DNA of 48,708 nt from Oscillospiraceae bacterium. GTDB taxonomy: Bacteria; Bacillota; Clostridia; Oscillospirales; Ruminococcaceae. The position numbers were made by a program, and so were the translations under genes. Under the pieces are notes generated by a model, which did no database searches, was not told the origin of the DNA, and saw only the letters and a list, made by a program, of their open reading frames with translations. The number at the start of each line of letters is the position of its first letter. The first letter of the stretch is position 1. The DNA is taken from contig JAKSPJ010000016.1 in assembly GCA_024404915.1 (NCBI GenBank), forward strand, positions 1 through 48,708, in the 5' to 3' direction. Below are positions 16,350 through 24,709 of the stretch, in pieces.

Positions 16350-16742
16350 TTATAAAAAGGAAAGGGAATGCGCTGCTTCACTGTCTGAAATCATTTCTGT
16401 TATCATTTCAAACAGCGTTTTCCCTTTCTGATGCAGTGCGTCCTCTGCAAGCTTTTGAAAATGATTCTGATTACTCGGATGACAGCGCTGCATTCTGGCA
16501 TACCAGTAGTCTGCCGCCGCTTGATATCCAAGATCTTCCCTGCTCTTTTCCGCATGCATCCAGATGATATGCAGCGGTTCTCCACATGCATGAACACCAA
16601 ATCCACCCCCAAGCAAATCATGTAGGGCATCCAGATTGTGAATGGATGAAATGGAAGAACCATCTGAAAGCAGAGAAATGATTTCACGATAGAAACCGTC
16701 TATATCAGAAAAACGCTCACCATCTATTATGATTTCCTTCAT
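16350..16742 (-). CDS. Barstar-like (barnase inhibitor family) protein
   Basis: The 130-residue protein shows the barstar pattern: I-I-I-D-G-E-R-F-S-D-I-D-G-F-Y, then H-N-L-D-A-L-H-D-L-L-G-G-G-F-G, and a following I-I-W strand. Barstar inhibits barnase-type RNases. No barnase-like gene is seen here. The C-terminal 40 residues extend beyond the usual domain of about 90. A perfect AGGAGG precedes the ATG, and the gap to azlD is only 16 nt, so it is likely the last gene of the long operon. Its function there is unclear, and orphan barstar-like genes are common. Confidence 0.78.
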   Translation of the reverse strand: MKEIIIDGERFSDIDGFYREIISLLSDGSSISSIHNLDALHDLLGGGFGVHACGEPLHIIWMHAEKSREDLGYQAAADYWYARMQRCHPSNQNHFQKLAEDALHQKGKTLFEMITEMISDSEAAHSLSFL

Positions 16743-16758
16743 CCTGTCCTCCTGTTAT

Positions 16759-17055
16759 TCAGAAAAGGCCTGTAATATATGCTGCCAATGATGCTGCAAG
16801 AGCAACCACAATCAAAGGGCATCCGAAATATGCAAGCACCAGTGCAACGACCGTACCCACTGCTGATGTTACAATATTTCCGGTACTATAAAAGATTTCC
16901 GGTATGGTCATGGCACTTAACACCGCATATGGGATATAATAGAGAAAACTGCGCATAAACTGCGACTTGATTTTCTTTTTGAAGAATCCGAATGGAATCA
17001 CACGAATCAGATATGTTACGCCCGCCATGACAAGAATATAGACTGCTGTACTCAT
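16759..17055 (-). CDS. azlD: AzlD-family branched-chain amino acid exporter subunit
   Basis: This 98-residue hydrophobic protein has about three to four membrane helices. The N-terminal A-G-V-T-Y-L-I-R-V-I-P-F-G-F is characteristic of AzlD. AzlD works with AzlC to export branched-chain amino acids or related compounds. Its ATG overlaps the azlC stop by ATGA, which is strong evidence of a two-subunit unit. Whether it exports the product or a precursor of the upstream biosynthetic genes is unknown. Confidence 0.88.
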   Translation of the reverse strand: MSTAVYILVMAGVTYLIRVIPFGFFKKKIKSQFMRSFLYYIPYAVLSAMTIPEIFYSTGNIVTSAVGTVVALVLAYFGCPLIVVALAASLAAYITGLF

Positions 17056-17756
17056 TCTGTTTCAGCCTCCTTTCTTGGAAAAAGCAGCGCAGCAGCCACA
17101 GATGCCGCCACTGCACATATAATCACGGCAAAGCCAGAGGACAATACATGAATCAGATATTTACACGCTACAGATAATGCCGCTGCAAGTACTATGACCA
17201 TCAGAATACTTTTATCCTTTTTAGCGGGAGGAATGATGATTGCAATAAACATGCCGTACAACAGAATTCCCAGGGCAGCTGTGATTGCAGCAGGCAGCAG
17301 TGCGCCGGCAAATGCCCCCAGAAAAGTGCCCAGTACCCAGCCAAAGGTTGCAATCAGAATCATGCCGTACATATAGGACGGCACAAGCAATTCTTCCTGT
17401 GCGGCACATACGCCAAATATTTCATCCGTGATACCATAGGCCGCCAGCATACGCTTCGGCAATGTGAAACGCTGATCCAGTTTTTGAGATAGTGATAAAG
17501 CCATCAGAGCATATCGGATATTGATGGTAAGCTGTACCAGTGCCATCTCGGCAAGGGTACCGCCTGCCACCATTACTCCAACGCCCGCTGCCTGACCTGC
17601 TGAGGTCAGATTGAACAAGGAAATCAATGTGGCTTCTAATACACTCAGACCACTTTTGACTGCCAGTATGCCAAATCCGAAGGATACTGACAAATAGCCA
17701 AGTCCGATGGGAATACCATGCAGTGCGCCTTTGATAAAAGGATTTCTTTTTTTCAT
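17052..17756 (-). CDS. azlC: AzlC-family branched-chain amino acid exporter subunit
   Basis: The 234-residue integral membrane protein matches AzlC: G-I-P-I-G-L-G-Y-L-S-V-S-F-G-F-G near the start, F-N-L-T-S-A-G-Q-A-A-G-V-G, and Y-G-I-T-D-E-I-F-G. Together with AzlD it should form an exporter for leucine-like amino acids or analogues. It starts 12 nt after the acyl ligase gene on the same strand, with AGAGGA as ribosome site, so it is probably part of the same long transcript. Confidence 0.9.
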   Translation of the reverse strand: MKKRNPFIKGALHGIPIGLGYLSVSFGFGILAVKSGLSVLEATLISLFNLTSAGQAAGVGVMVAGGTLAEMALVQLTINIRYALMALSLSQKLDQRFTLPKRMLAAYGITDEIFGVCAAQEELLVPSYMYGMILIATFGWVLGTFLGAFAGALLPAAITAALGILLYGMFIAIIIPPAKKDKSILMVIVLAAALSVACKYLIHVLSSGFAVIICAVAASVAAALLFPRKEAETE

Positions 17757-17768
17757 CTCAATTCCTCT

Positions 17769-19196
17769 CTATTTTAATCGGACAGATATACTGTCCCGGA
17801 TACACTCAAACTTTCTGATTTTTGCGTAATGCGGAAGTAATCGGTTGACTTCTTCCACAATTGCTGCTCCATCACATGGCTGTGCCGTATAGAGCTCTGC
17901 ACATATACTGCCTTCATAGGCATAAATCTTTACTTTGCTGAGCTGTGGGTAATCTGCAAATTTCGCTTCTATCTCATCGGGGAAAATATTTTCGCCATTG
18001 GAAAGCAGAATCATCTTTCGTTTTCTGCCCTTTAAATACAGCTTCCTGCCATCCAGATATCCAAGATCACCGGTATGGAACCAGCCGTCTTTCGTAAAGG
18101 CTTCCTTTGTGGCTGAAGGATTCTGATAATAGCTGGAAAAAAGATTTTCGCCCCTCACCATAATCTCTCCGATGCCGTTTTCATCAGGATCCAGAATCAT
18201 AACCTCCTGGTTTTCCATGACTGTTCCGACAGATTCATACTCCTCTGTATCCGTGTACTCCACACTGATAATGGAGGAGGTTTCTGTTAATCCATATGCC
18301 TCCAATAGATTCAATCCGTATCCTTTCAGATACTTCCGGATTTTCGGCTGAAAATACGCACCGCCGCAGAACAGAAAACGAACCGCTCCGCCCAACATGG
18401 ACACAGGGGACAGATGATTGCTGACACACGCTTCATAAATGCGCTCATATATCAAGGGCACTGCACAGAATACAGTCGGCCTGACCATTTGCAATTCTTC
18501 CATAATTTTACCGGTATCGCTGCAAAGATAAATCTGCATACCGACACACAGGGAATACAAAAAGTTGCAGATGCTGCTGTAAGTATGACTCAGAGGCAAA
18601 AAGAGATAATCTCTGTCTTCAATGGTAAAAGGCGTGCGAAGCAATAAACTGTCCAGATTGGCAAACATCTGTTTTTGAGACAGCATAACAGCCTTTGGTT
18701 TTCCGGTTGTACCGGAAGAGAAAATAATTTTACAGCAGCTGTCAATCGGTTTCGGTGAAACATGCTGCTCCGGTTCTTTGCTCTTCGGAAGTTCATTCAA
18801 CGAAATGCAGAGGAGCTCCGGGAGCACTTTCTGAAGCTGCTCAACGGTATCTTCATGTTCAGCATCATACAGAATCGCTGAAATATGCAGAATCTCTGCA
18901 GCACGCAGCACATCGGCAAGCTTCCATTCCTTGGAAATGGTACAGCTTACGCCGACGTAACCCATAATTGAACTATCCGCAACAAGATAAGCATAGGAAT
19001 TTGCACCATACAGCATGATATTAGTATCTTCCAGACCTTTTTCTTTCAGCCATACAGCTGTATTCCGCACATCTCCTGCGAAAGAAGCAAATGCGACTCC
19101 TTCAAATGCATCTCCGCTTCGCTCAAAAATATACGGATGCTCCGGGAAATGCAGAATACCATTTTCCAAAAGAGCATCTATTCCATATGCAGCCAT
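17769..19196 (-). CDS. AMP-dependent acyl-CoA synthetase/ligase (first)
   Basis: The 475-residue protein is an adenylate-forming ligase that activates a carboxylic acid with ATP. Motifs: I-I-F-S-S-G-T-T-G-K-P-K-A (P-loop, A3), A-Y-G-L-T-E-T-S-S (A5), G-W-F-H-T-G-D-L-G-Y (A7), and G-R-K-R-K-M-I-L-L-S-N-G-E-N-I-F-P (A8). The C-terminus ends I-S-V-R-L-K with no clear G-K-I/L-x-R motif, so the A10 catalytic Lys may be absent or displaced. It overlaps the second ligase gene by 19 nt. The protein is slightly shorter than typical (about 500-560). The acid substrate and acceptor are unknown. Confidence 0.9.
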   Translation of the reverse strand: MAAYGIDALLENGILHFPEHPYIFERSGDAFEGVAFASFAGDVRNTAVWLKEKGLEDTNIMLYGANSYAYLVADSSIMGYVGVSCTISKEWKLADVLRAAEILHISAILYDAEHEDTVEQLQKVLPELLCISLNELPKSKEPEQHVSPKPIDSCCKIIFSSGTTGKPKAVMLSQKQMFANLDSLLLRTPFTIEDRDYLFLPLSHTYSSICNFLYSLCVGMQIYLCSDTGKIMEELQMVRPTVFCAVPLIYERIYEACVSNHLSPVSMLGGAVRFLFCGGAYFQPKIRKYLKGYGLNLLEAYGLTETSSIISVEYTDTEEYESVGTVMENQEVMILDPDENGIGEIMVRGENLFSSYYQNPSATKEAFTKDGWFHTGDLGYLDGRKLYLKGRKRKMILLSNGENIFPDEIEAKFADYPQLSKVKIYAYEGSICAELYTAQPCDGAAIVEEVNRLLPHYAKIRKFECIRDSISVRLK

Positions 19197-20623
19197 TTCA
19201 GTTTTTCCTCCAGTCTATGATAGTCAATTTTCGTATGGTGCTTTACATCACACGGTATTTTTCGCAATGTCAATACTTTTGTCTTTGTGAATCCGTATTT
19301 TTCCATCATCTGTGCCACAGTTTTCTGAAGCACAGGATTCCCTTGAAGAAATACATACACTGTATCTTTTTTCTGCAAAACGGCACACTTCTGAATCTCA
19401 CAGTACTTCCGTATGATTGCCTGTTCCAGTTCATTATAATATATCAGTTTGTCATTGTATCTGATACATCTGCCTTCTTTGCCAAGATAATACAGTTTGT
19501 CATCCATCCATTCTGCCATGTCACCTGTATGATGCCACAGCCTGCCGGATGCGTCCAGTTCTTTTCCGCTGTCCTTTCCAAGATAATGTGCCAACAATGC
19601 ATCGCCTGAAACCAGCACTTCCTTTTTATCAGTCAGCCGAACCTGAACACCGGTTACAACATGTCCAAGCATGGCTTTCCCGCTTTGCTGCAGTTCCGCA
19701 ATGTATTCATCCAGACTGACGGATGCAATCAGATTGCATTCTGTCGAACCATAAATTGTAGTACACTGACAGCCGGAAAACTTCTTCTGTATCCGCATTG
19801 CTTCATTCAGATTGAGAATTGCGCCGCCCAGATAGACACGAGATAATCCGGGAAAACACTGTTCCATACCAAGACATATGTCCGGAGATGTTATCATCAT
19901 GGAAATGGATTCCTGAGAAAACAGCTTTAAATGACGCTTCATTTTAGAGTTGCCGAATTTACTGTAATGTACACGGGGAATCACTGTGGTGAATCCATTC
20001 AGCATATTGGCAAATACATATATAAAGGATGTGGTAAGAACCGTCTCATGAACGTCAGTATCCAGATTGGCATTCACGAGCTGCAACTGATGCAGTAAAT
20101 CCTGATGTGTGCGAATTGCTGTTTTCGGCATTCCTGTAGAACCGGTTGTCATCGTCAGCAATGCCACAGCATCTTCATCTGCATAATCACAATCCAGCTG
20201 CATAGGCTGAACATTCTCATATTGCTCCACATGCAGAACCTTTTTTATTTTTCCGATTTCACGAAAAAAAGGCCGAAGCCACTTTGTCCTGGCAGATACC
20301 AGTACCATGTCCGGGTGATATTGTTGAAATATATTTCTAAGCTTTTCCTGTTTCACCCGAATATCAACATACATAATCGGCGTTCCGCATAAGAGTGCCG
20401 CAATCATGCCTACACATAATGGATAAGATGCTTCTGAAAATGCAAGAATGCGCTCTCCTTTTTCAGCACCATGCTCCTTATAATACGAGCACATTTGCAG
20501 AACATCATTCCACAATTCTCCAAAGGATTTTCGCAGCACCTTTTTTCCCTCACGGTAGATAACCGCTGTCTGTGTGCTGTTTGCAGCACACACCCCACGA
20601 AACGCTTCTGTAATCTGACTCAT
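19178..20623 (-). CDS. AMP-dependent acyl-adenylating ligase (second)
   Basis: The 481-residue adenylate-forming enzyme is distinct from its neighbour. It carries the P-loop T-M-T-T-G-S-T-G-M-P-K-T, Y-G-S-T-E-C-N, H-H-T-G-D-M-A-E-W, and the C-terminal T-K-I-D-Y-H-R-L with the likely A10 Lys at about 465. It should activate a carboxylate as an acyl-AMP, for transfer to CoA, a carrier or an amine. No acyl-carrier protein gene is seen nearby. Its ATG overlaps the upstream BtaA-like stop codon by ATGA, so translation is coupled. Confidence 0.9.
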   Translation of the reverse strand: MSQITEAFRGVCAANSTQTAVIYREGKKVLRKSFGELWNDVLQMCSYYKEHGAEKGERILAFSEASYPLCVGMIAALLCGTPIMYVDIRVKQEKLRNIFQQYHPDMVLVSARTKWLRPFFREIGKIKKVLHVEQYENVQPMQLDCDYADEDAVALLTMTTGSTGMPKTAIRTHQDLLHQLQLVNANLDTDVHETVLTTSFIYVFANMLNGFTTVIPRVHYSKFGNSKMKRHLKLFSQESISMMITSPDICLGMEQCFPGLSRVYLGGAILNLNEAMRIQKKFSGCQCTTIYGSTECNLIASVSLDEYIAELQQSGKAMLGHVVTGVQVRLTDKKEVLVSGDALLAHYLGKDSGKELDASGRLWHHTGDMAEWMDDKLYYLGKEGRCIRYNDKLIYYNELEQAIIRKYCEIQKCAVLQKKDTVYVFLQGNPVLQKTVAQMMEKYGFTKTKVLTLRKIPCDVKHHTKIDYHRLEEKLKWLHME

Positions 20624-21675
20624 ATTGTTTTCCTGTACAATCTGAAATCCCGATAAAACCAGGAACGATTCTGTGTAAACAGCGTTTTTGAACGTGCTTC
20701 ATCCCACATCAGCATGCCCGTACCAGGATATCTGCGATTCTGCATATTCCAATACGCCATTCGTCCGCCTCTGTCCATCATATCTGTCAGGATTTCAATA
20801 TTCTCTGCAAATTCATCTTCGCTCATATATTCAAAAATATCGGATAAATTGGCAAACTGCACTCCTTTTATTTCCAGATTCTGAAGATCGGAATGCACAA
20901 GCTGCAGCGCATCAAGCCGGTTTCGTATCACTTCATAATTTCTTTTTTGCAGATACACCGGCATCGCCAATGGCGTATAATTGCCTGTCACAATATAATT
21001 GAGGTATGCATTGCTGATATTAGAAGTATGAGAAACGCCATATATAAAACGTTCACGAATGTCATTTCCGCTGTGTTCCTTTTCACTTACATAATCATAA
21101 CAGCTCAGGTCTCTGCCCAGTTTGCCCATAACACGCCATCCGAAATACAGCTGAAACATTACCTCAAGCCGTCTGGTATTGATATACTTTTCAAAAAATT
21201 CTTTCTGCTGACGGACATCCTCCATACGGGCAAATGTCTCAAAGGCAGAAACGGATGAAAACAACGGCAGAATGCATTTGCGGAATATATGAAAAAAGCC
21301 CTCAAATTTTCCTGCATGAAGAATACCCTTCTCTATAATTCCAGCATGTTCATCAAAATAATCCCTGGCATCTGCTGAAAGCAAAGAACGAATGCGGTCA
21401 TAGTATATTATTCTTGGACCTCTGCAAACACCAAAAAACGCCAGCATTTCATGGTAGTCCAATGCTCGGAATGCCGCCATTTTCAGTTCACAAAGCCAAA
21501 GCTGGGTTCTGTTTCTGTCAAAAGCAATCACTTTTTCAGGATTCTGCATAAGAATTGCAAATGTGTTATCTCCTGCAGAGGCGATGGATATGCCTGTCTC
21601 TCCCGGCTTTATCTCAAGTGCATTCTGCAGGACCTTCGTATCTTCCCAGCAATTGGAATATCGAATTTCCTTCAT
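20620..21675 (-). CDS. DUF3419 / BtaA-like S-adenosylmethionine 3-amino-3-carboxypropyl transferase
   Basis: This protein of about 351 residues begins I-R-Y-S-N-C-W-E-D-T and continues with I-A-S-A-G-D-N-T-F-A-I-L, V-I-A-F-D-R-N-R-T-Q-L, and L-K-M-A-A-F. This is the signature of DUF3419, the family of BtaA. BtaA moves a 3-amino-3-carboxypropyl group from S-adenosylmethionine to the hydroxyl of diacylglycerol in betaine-lipid synthesis. The C-terminal half has V-Q-F-A-N-L-S-D-I-F-E-Y-M-S, also typical. No BtaB-like N-methyltransferase is visible nearby, so the product may stop at a homoserine-ether stage or differ altogether. I take the ATG at 21675 because AGGTGA precedes it; a GTG at 21684 overlapping the upstream stop is possible. 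Confidence 0.82.
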   Translation of the reverse strand: MKEIRYSNCWEDTKVLQNALEIKPGETGISIASAGDNTFAILMQNPEKVIAFDRNRTQLWLCELKMAAFRALDYHEMLAFFGVCRGPRIIYYDRIRSLLSADARDYFDEHAGIIEKGILHAGKFEGFFHIFRKCILPLFSSVSAFETFARMEDVRQQKEFFEKYINTRRLEVMFQLYFGWRVMGKLGRDLSCYDYVSEKEHSGNDIRERFIYGVSHTSNISNAYLNYIVTGNYTPLAMPVYLQKRNYEVIRNRLDALQLVHSDLQNLEIKGVQFANLSDIFEYMSEDEFAENIEILTDMMDRGGRMAYWNMQNRRYPGTGMLMWDEARSKTLFTQNRSWFYRDFRLYRKTI

Positions 21676-21680
21676 AATCT

Positions 21681-24215
21681 TCACCTGTTTTCTTCATTCA
21701 GAATTTCAACCGTTCCCTGAATACCATCTACCCGAACCAGCATACCATCTTTGACATAATCAGTCAGGCCTCGAATACCGGCTACCAATGGAATTCCCAT
21801 TTCTCTGGCAATCACGGCAGAATGTGACAAGATACTGCCGTGTTCAATCAGCACTGCTCCTGCCATAGGAAACAGAACCGTCCATCCCGGGTCAGTACGC
21901 TTTGCCATCAGAATGCCGCCCTCCAGATGCACATTCGAGGGGCTCTCCACATATTTTACTTTGCCGGTGACAACACCGCCGCCGCCGGCAACACCACGCA
22001 GCACATTCCCTCCTGTTGTTTCCTGTCGGATATACACAGGCAGCATATTCTGCGGCTCCAAAGCACCATAAAAATACATTCTGTCATAAACTTTCTTTGA
22101 CTGATTGGAAAGGAATGCCGCTTTTCTCTCTGCGGCCAGCTGACGAATCTGTTTTTTGTCTGACAAACTGCCTTCAACAATTTCAGCAATTTCGCTTTTT
22201 TCCAGATAGAAAATATCTCTGGGATGTTCCAATAAACCGCTGTCTGCCAGATTCTCTCCGATACGCAGATAAATACTGCGTATAATGGAATAAATATAGG
22301 TTCTGCGAAGCCGCAGGGATTCTCTGTTTCGGATAAAAAACTTGGTGAGCTGCAGCAGGAAACGAATCAGCGGGCGTTTCCATATTCCAAATCTTTTCAG
22401 CAAAAGCTGCTCCACGTTCTCATTCTCCGATTGTGTATTCCGTGGCTGTTCCCCCCACTGCAGGTAACCTCGGATTGTATCATACAGAAAAGATGGATCT
22501 TCAAACAATGTCACTGTTTCCAGCTTTAGTTCATCCATGATGCGAGGCCCGAAACGATGAATATATGCTTCTATTTTACTGTGAACCTGCGGATAATTCT
22601 TCAGCTGTGTCTGAATCTCATGATAATCCTGCAGGAACAATGCTTTCAGTTTCTCAGATGCCTGAATCATCTTAACGATATCCAACACCGCTGCACTTTG
22701 CTCTGCACTTTCCACATTGCCCTGTTTACTGATAACACTGCTGAGCAGCCCTTCATAATCTGCGATATTCTGTTTTTTCAGCTGATCTGTCAGCATTCCA
22801 AAAAACACCATTGCACCCATGTCATTTGCAATCGGGGTAATGAAATCATCCAGTATTTCATGCTCCAGACGATCATATACCGCCAGGGCTTCCTGATTAC
22901 TCATACCAGAAAAATGGTTTCCATAATATGGGGCTGTCACCTCTGAAAAACGCTGTAAAAACAATGCGCTGTCCTTTTTCATGCGAAGCATTTTCCTGAT
23001 AAAACGAACATATATACGGATCATACGGGTTTTAGCACCCCGCTCAGACTCCTGCACTGTCATTTTGACGCCCATCATATTTTCCATATACCGCTTGTTT
23101 TTCTGATAGCCGGGATATAACGCTGTCATCCGGTACCAGCTGTTCATGCGATAATATATCTTGTTTTCATAGAAACAAAGCATATGGTCCAGGTCATCTG
23201 AAATAGACTGAATCGCTTCTTCGCTGACGCAGAATGTGCGCAGCGTCTGGCGATAGATTTTGGAATATACTTCCCTTGCAAATGAAAAAGTCAGCGGTGT
23301 GGTTGCCCCTGAATAGCTTTCAATAATATTGGAATTGTCAAGCACTGTACGTTCCGCATTCTTATCAATCGTTCTGTATGCCGCCACAGGTCTTGTCTGC
23401 AGAATATATACTGTGTCATCCTGTACACAGTATTCAATATCCTGTGCGATTCTCAGTACACCCTTGCTTTCAATTTTCTTGGCCAGCTGATGTAACCGAT
23501 ACAGTATTTTTTCTGTCAGCTGCAATGTATTTTCCTGCTTCCAGATGACCTTTCCTGCAGAATCCAGCACATAGTCGCTGCTGTCCGCTGCACCTGATAC
23601 CAGTTCCTCGCCAAGCCCTCTGGCAGCACTCACCAGCATCTCATCCGGATTGTTGGTTCTGGGTTCCGTAGTAAAAATCACGCCGGCATACTCTGCAGGT
23701 ATCATTCTCTGAATAATCACTGCAGCACGGATATCTTCAGATAACAGCTGATTTTTTCTGCGATACTCCATGGCACGCCGGGAAAAACAGGACTGATAGC
23801 ATTTCCTTATAGCAGTCAGAACCTGTTCTGTTCCGCAGACATTCAAAAAACTGTCCATCATTCCTGCAAAAGAATGGGCATTGCTGTCTTCATCCACTGC
23901 GCTGGAGCGTACTGCAAGCGGTACATTCTCTCCAAAAAGTGTCTGAATATGCATGGCAAGCTGCTGACAGAATGCATCTGAAAATGTGCAGTGTTCCAGC
24001 AATTCAATGATTTGCAGATGACTCTCTTCACTGTTCTCTTTCATCAGGGCACGATAAGAATCGATATGTTCTCCCAAAAAGGCTGTGAAGCATTCTGTAG
24101 GCAATACCGTCCATTCAGGAACAGGCATGCCCCATTGAGTCAGCTGCTCCAGATGATATGCCTTTCCTCCCACTGTTTCAGGAGAGGGTGCAATATGCTG
24201 TAAAATACAGTTCAT
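21681..24215 (-). CDS. Rifampin-phosphotransferase-like / PEP synthase-like dikinase
   Basis: The 844-residue protein has an N-terminal ATP-grasp domain (about 1-310, with V-G-G-K-A-Y-H-L, A-V-R-S-S-A-V-D-E-D, S-F-A-G-M-M-D-S-F-L-N-V). A large helical substrate domain follows, then a C-terminal swivelling histidine domain with H798 in I-L-S-H-S-A-V-I-A-R-E-M-G-I-P. It lacks the C-terminal PEP/pyruvate barrel of PEP synthase, giving the three-domain layout of rifampin phosphotransferase (about 865 residues). By analogy it uses ATP to phosphorylate a hydroxyl, releasing AMP and phosphate. The ATG at 24215 is chosen because it overlaps the UbiA-like stop (ATGA) and opens the family-like N-terminus. 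The substrate may be the pathway intermediate; a resistance role is also possible. Confidence 0.85.
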   Translation of the reverse strand: MNCILQHIAPSPETVGGKAYHLEQLTQWGMPVPEWTVLPTECFTAFLGEHIDSYRALMKENSEESHLQIIELLEHCTFSDAFCQQLAMHIQTLFGENVPLAVRSSAVDEDSNAHSFAGMMDSFLNVCGTEQVLTAIRKCYQSCFSRRAMEYRRKNQLLSEDIRAAVIIQRMIPAEYAGVIFTTEPRTNNPDEMLVSAARGLGEELVSGAADSSDYVLDSAGKVIWKQENTLQLTEKILYRLHQLAKKIESKGVLRIAQDIEYCVQDDTVYILQTRPVAAYRTIDKNAERTVLDNSNIIESYSGATTPLTFSFAREVYSKIYRQTLRTFCVSEEAIQSISDDLDHMLCFYENKIYYRMNSWYRMTALYPGYQKNKRYMENMMGVKMTVQESERGAKTRMIRIYVRFIRKMLRMKKDSALFLQRFSEVTAPYYGNHFSGMSNQEALAVYDRLEHEILDDFITPIANDMGAMVFFGMLTDQLKKQNIADYEGLLSSVISKQGNVESAEQSAAVLDIVKMIQASEKLKALFLQDYHEIQTQLKNYPQVHSKIEAYIHRFGPRIMDELKLETVTLFEDPSFLYDTIRGYLQWGEQPRNTQSENENVEQLLLKRFGIWKRPLIRFLLQLTKFFIRNRESLRLRRTYIYSIIRSIYLRIGENLADSGLLEHPRDIFYLEKSEIAEIVEGSLSDKKQIRQLAAERKAAFLSNQSKKVYDRMYFYGALEPQNMLPVYIRQETTGGNVLRGVAGGGGVVTGKVKYVESPSNVHLEGGILMAKRTDPGWTVLFPMAGAVLIEHGSILSHSAVIAREMGIPLVAGIRGLTDYVKDGMLVRVDGIQGTVEILNEENR

Positions 24216-24709
24216 TTTTTTCTCACCTTCCATATAAAGAATAAAACAGAAAGCAGCAGCAGAACTGCAGAAACAATCCACACGGTTATACTGACGGAAA
24301 TGCCGTTCAGATGCAGATATATGGCATATGCAGCAGGCAGAAGCAGGGGCTGCAGGAATCTGCATTTCTCCATAAAGAGAACATATGCAATGATTCCAAC
24401 GCTGATCAAGCCGCTCATCCCCCATATCCACACATGCAGGAGTGTCCACAGAACACTCAGGACACAAAGCATTATTTGCAGTTGTCTCTTTGTCAAATCC
24501 TGCACTTTGCAGGAACGGTCTTTTTCGTAATCATATATATCATCCAGCGTACGCAGCATCAGCAGCAAACCATAGCACACAGGCAGCATTCGCAGAAACG
24601 TTTCTTTTTTCTCTGCGGAGGAAAGCCCGATCATCAGCGTAATCACAACAGATACACACAAATAGATCGCCCAATAGCCTTTCCGGCTCCAATACCTGAT
24701 CAGATTCAT
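24212..24709 (-). CDS. Short UbiA-superfamily-like membrane protein
   Basis: The 165-residue protein is strongly hydrophobic with about five membrane helices. It contains L-R-T-L-D-D-I-Y-D-Y-E-K-D, where D56, D57, D60 and D64 form the D-D-x-x-D-x-x-x-D metal/pyrophosphate motif of UbiA prenyltransferases. Typical UbiA enzymes have nine helices, about 280-300 residues and a second Asp motif; only the first motif is seen here, so this is a half-length protein. It may bind a prenyl or polar-lipid diphosphate, or act with another subunit. Both ends overlap neighbours by ATGA, so it is not an isolated fragment. The assignment rests mainly on one motif and the helix pattern. Confidence 0.6.
   Translation of the reverse strand: MNLIRYWSRKGYWAIYLCVSVVITLMIGLSSAEKKETFLRMLPVCYGLLLMLRTLDDIYDYEKDRSCKVQDLTKRQLQIMLCVLSVLWTLLHVWIWGMSGLISVGIIAYVLFMEKCRFLQPLLLPAAYAIYLHLNGISVSITVWIVSAVLLLLSVLFFIWKVRKK

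Noticed and set aside
24216..24467. An 84-codon N-terminal extension of the dikinase
   Set aside because: The extension only mirrors the UbiA-like gene in another frame. The ATGA overlap at 24212-24215 and the family-like N-terminus fix the start at 24215.
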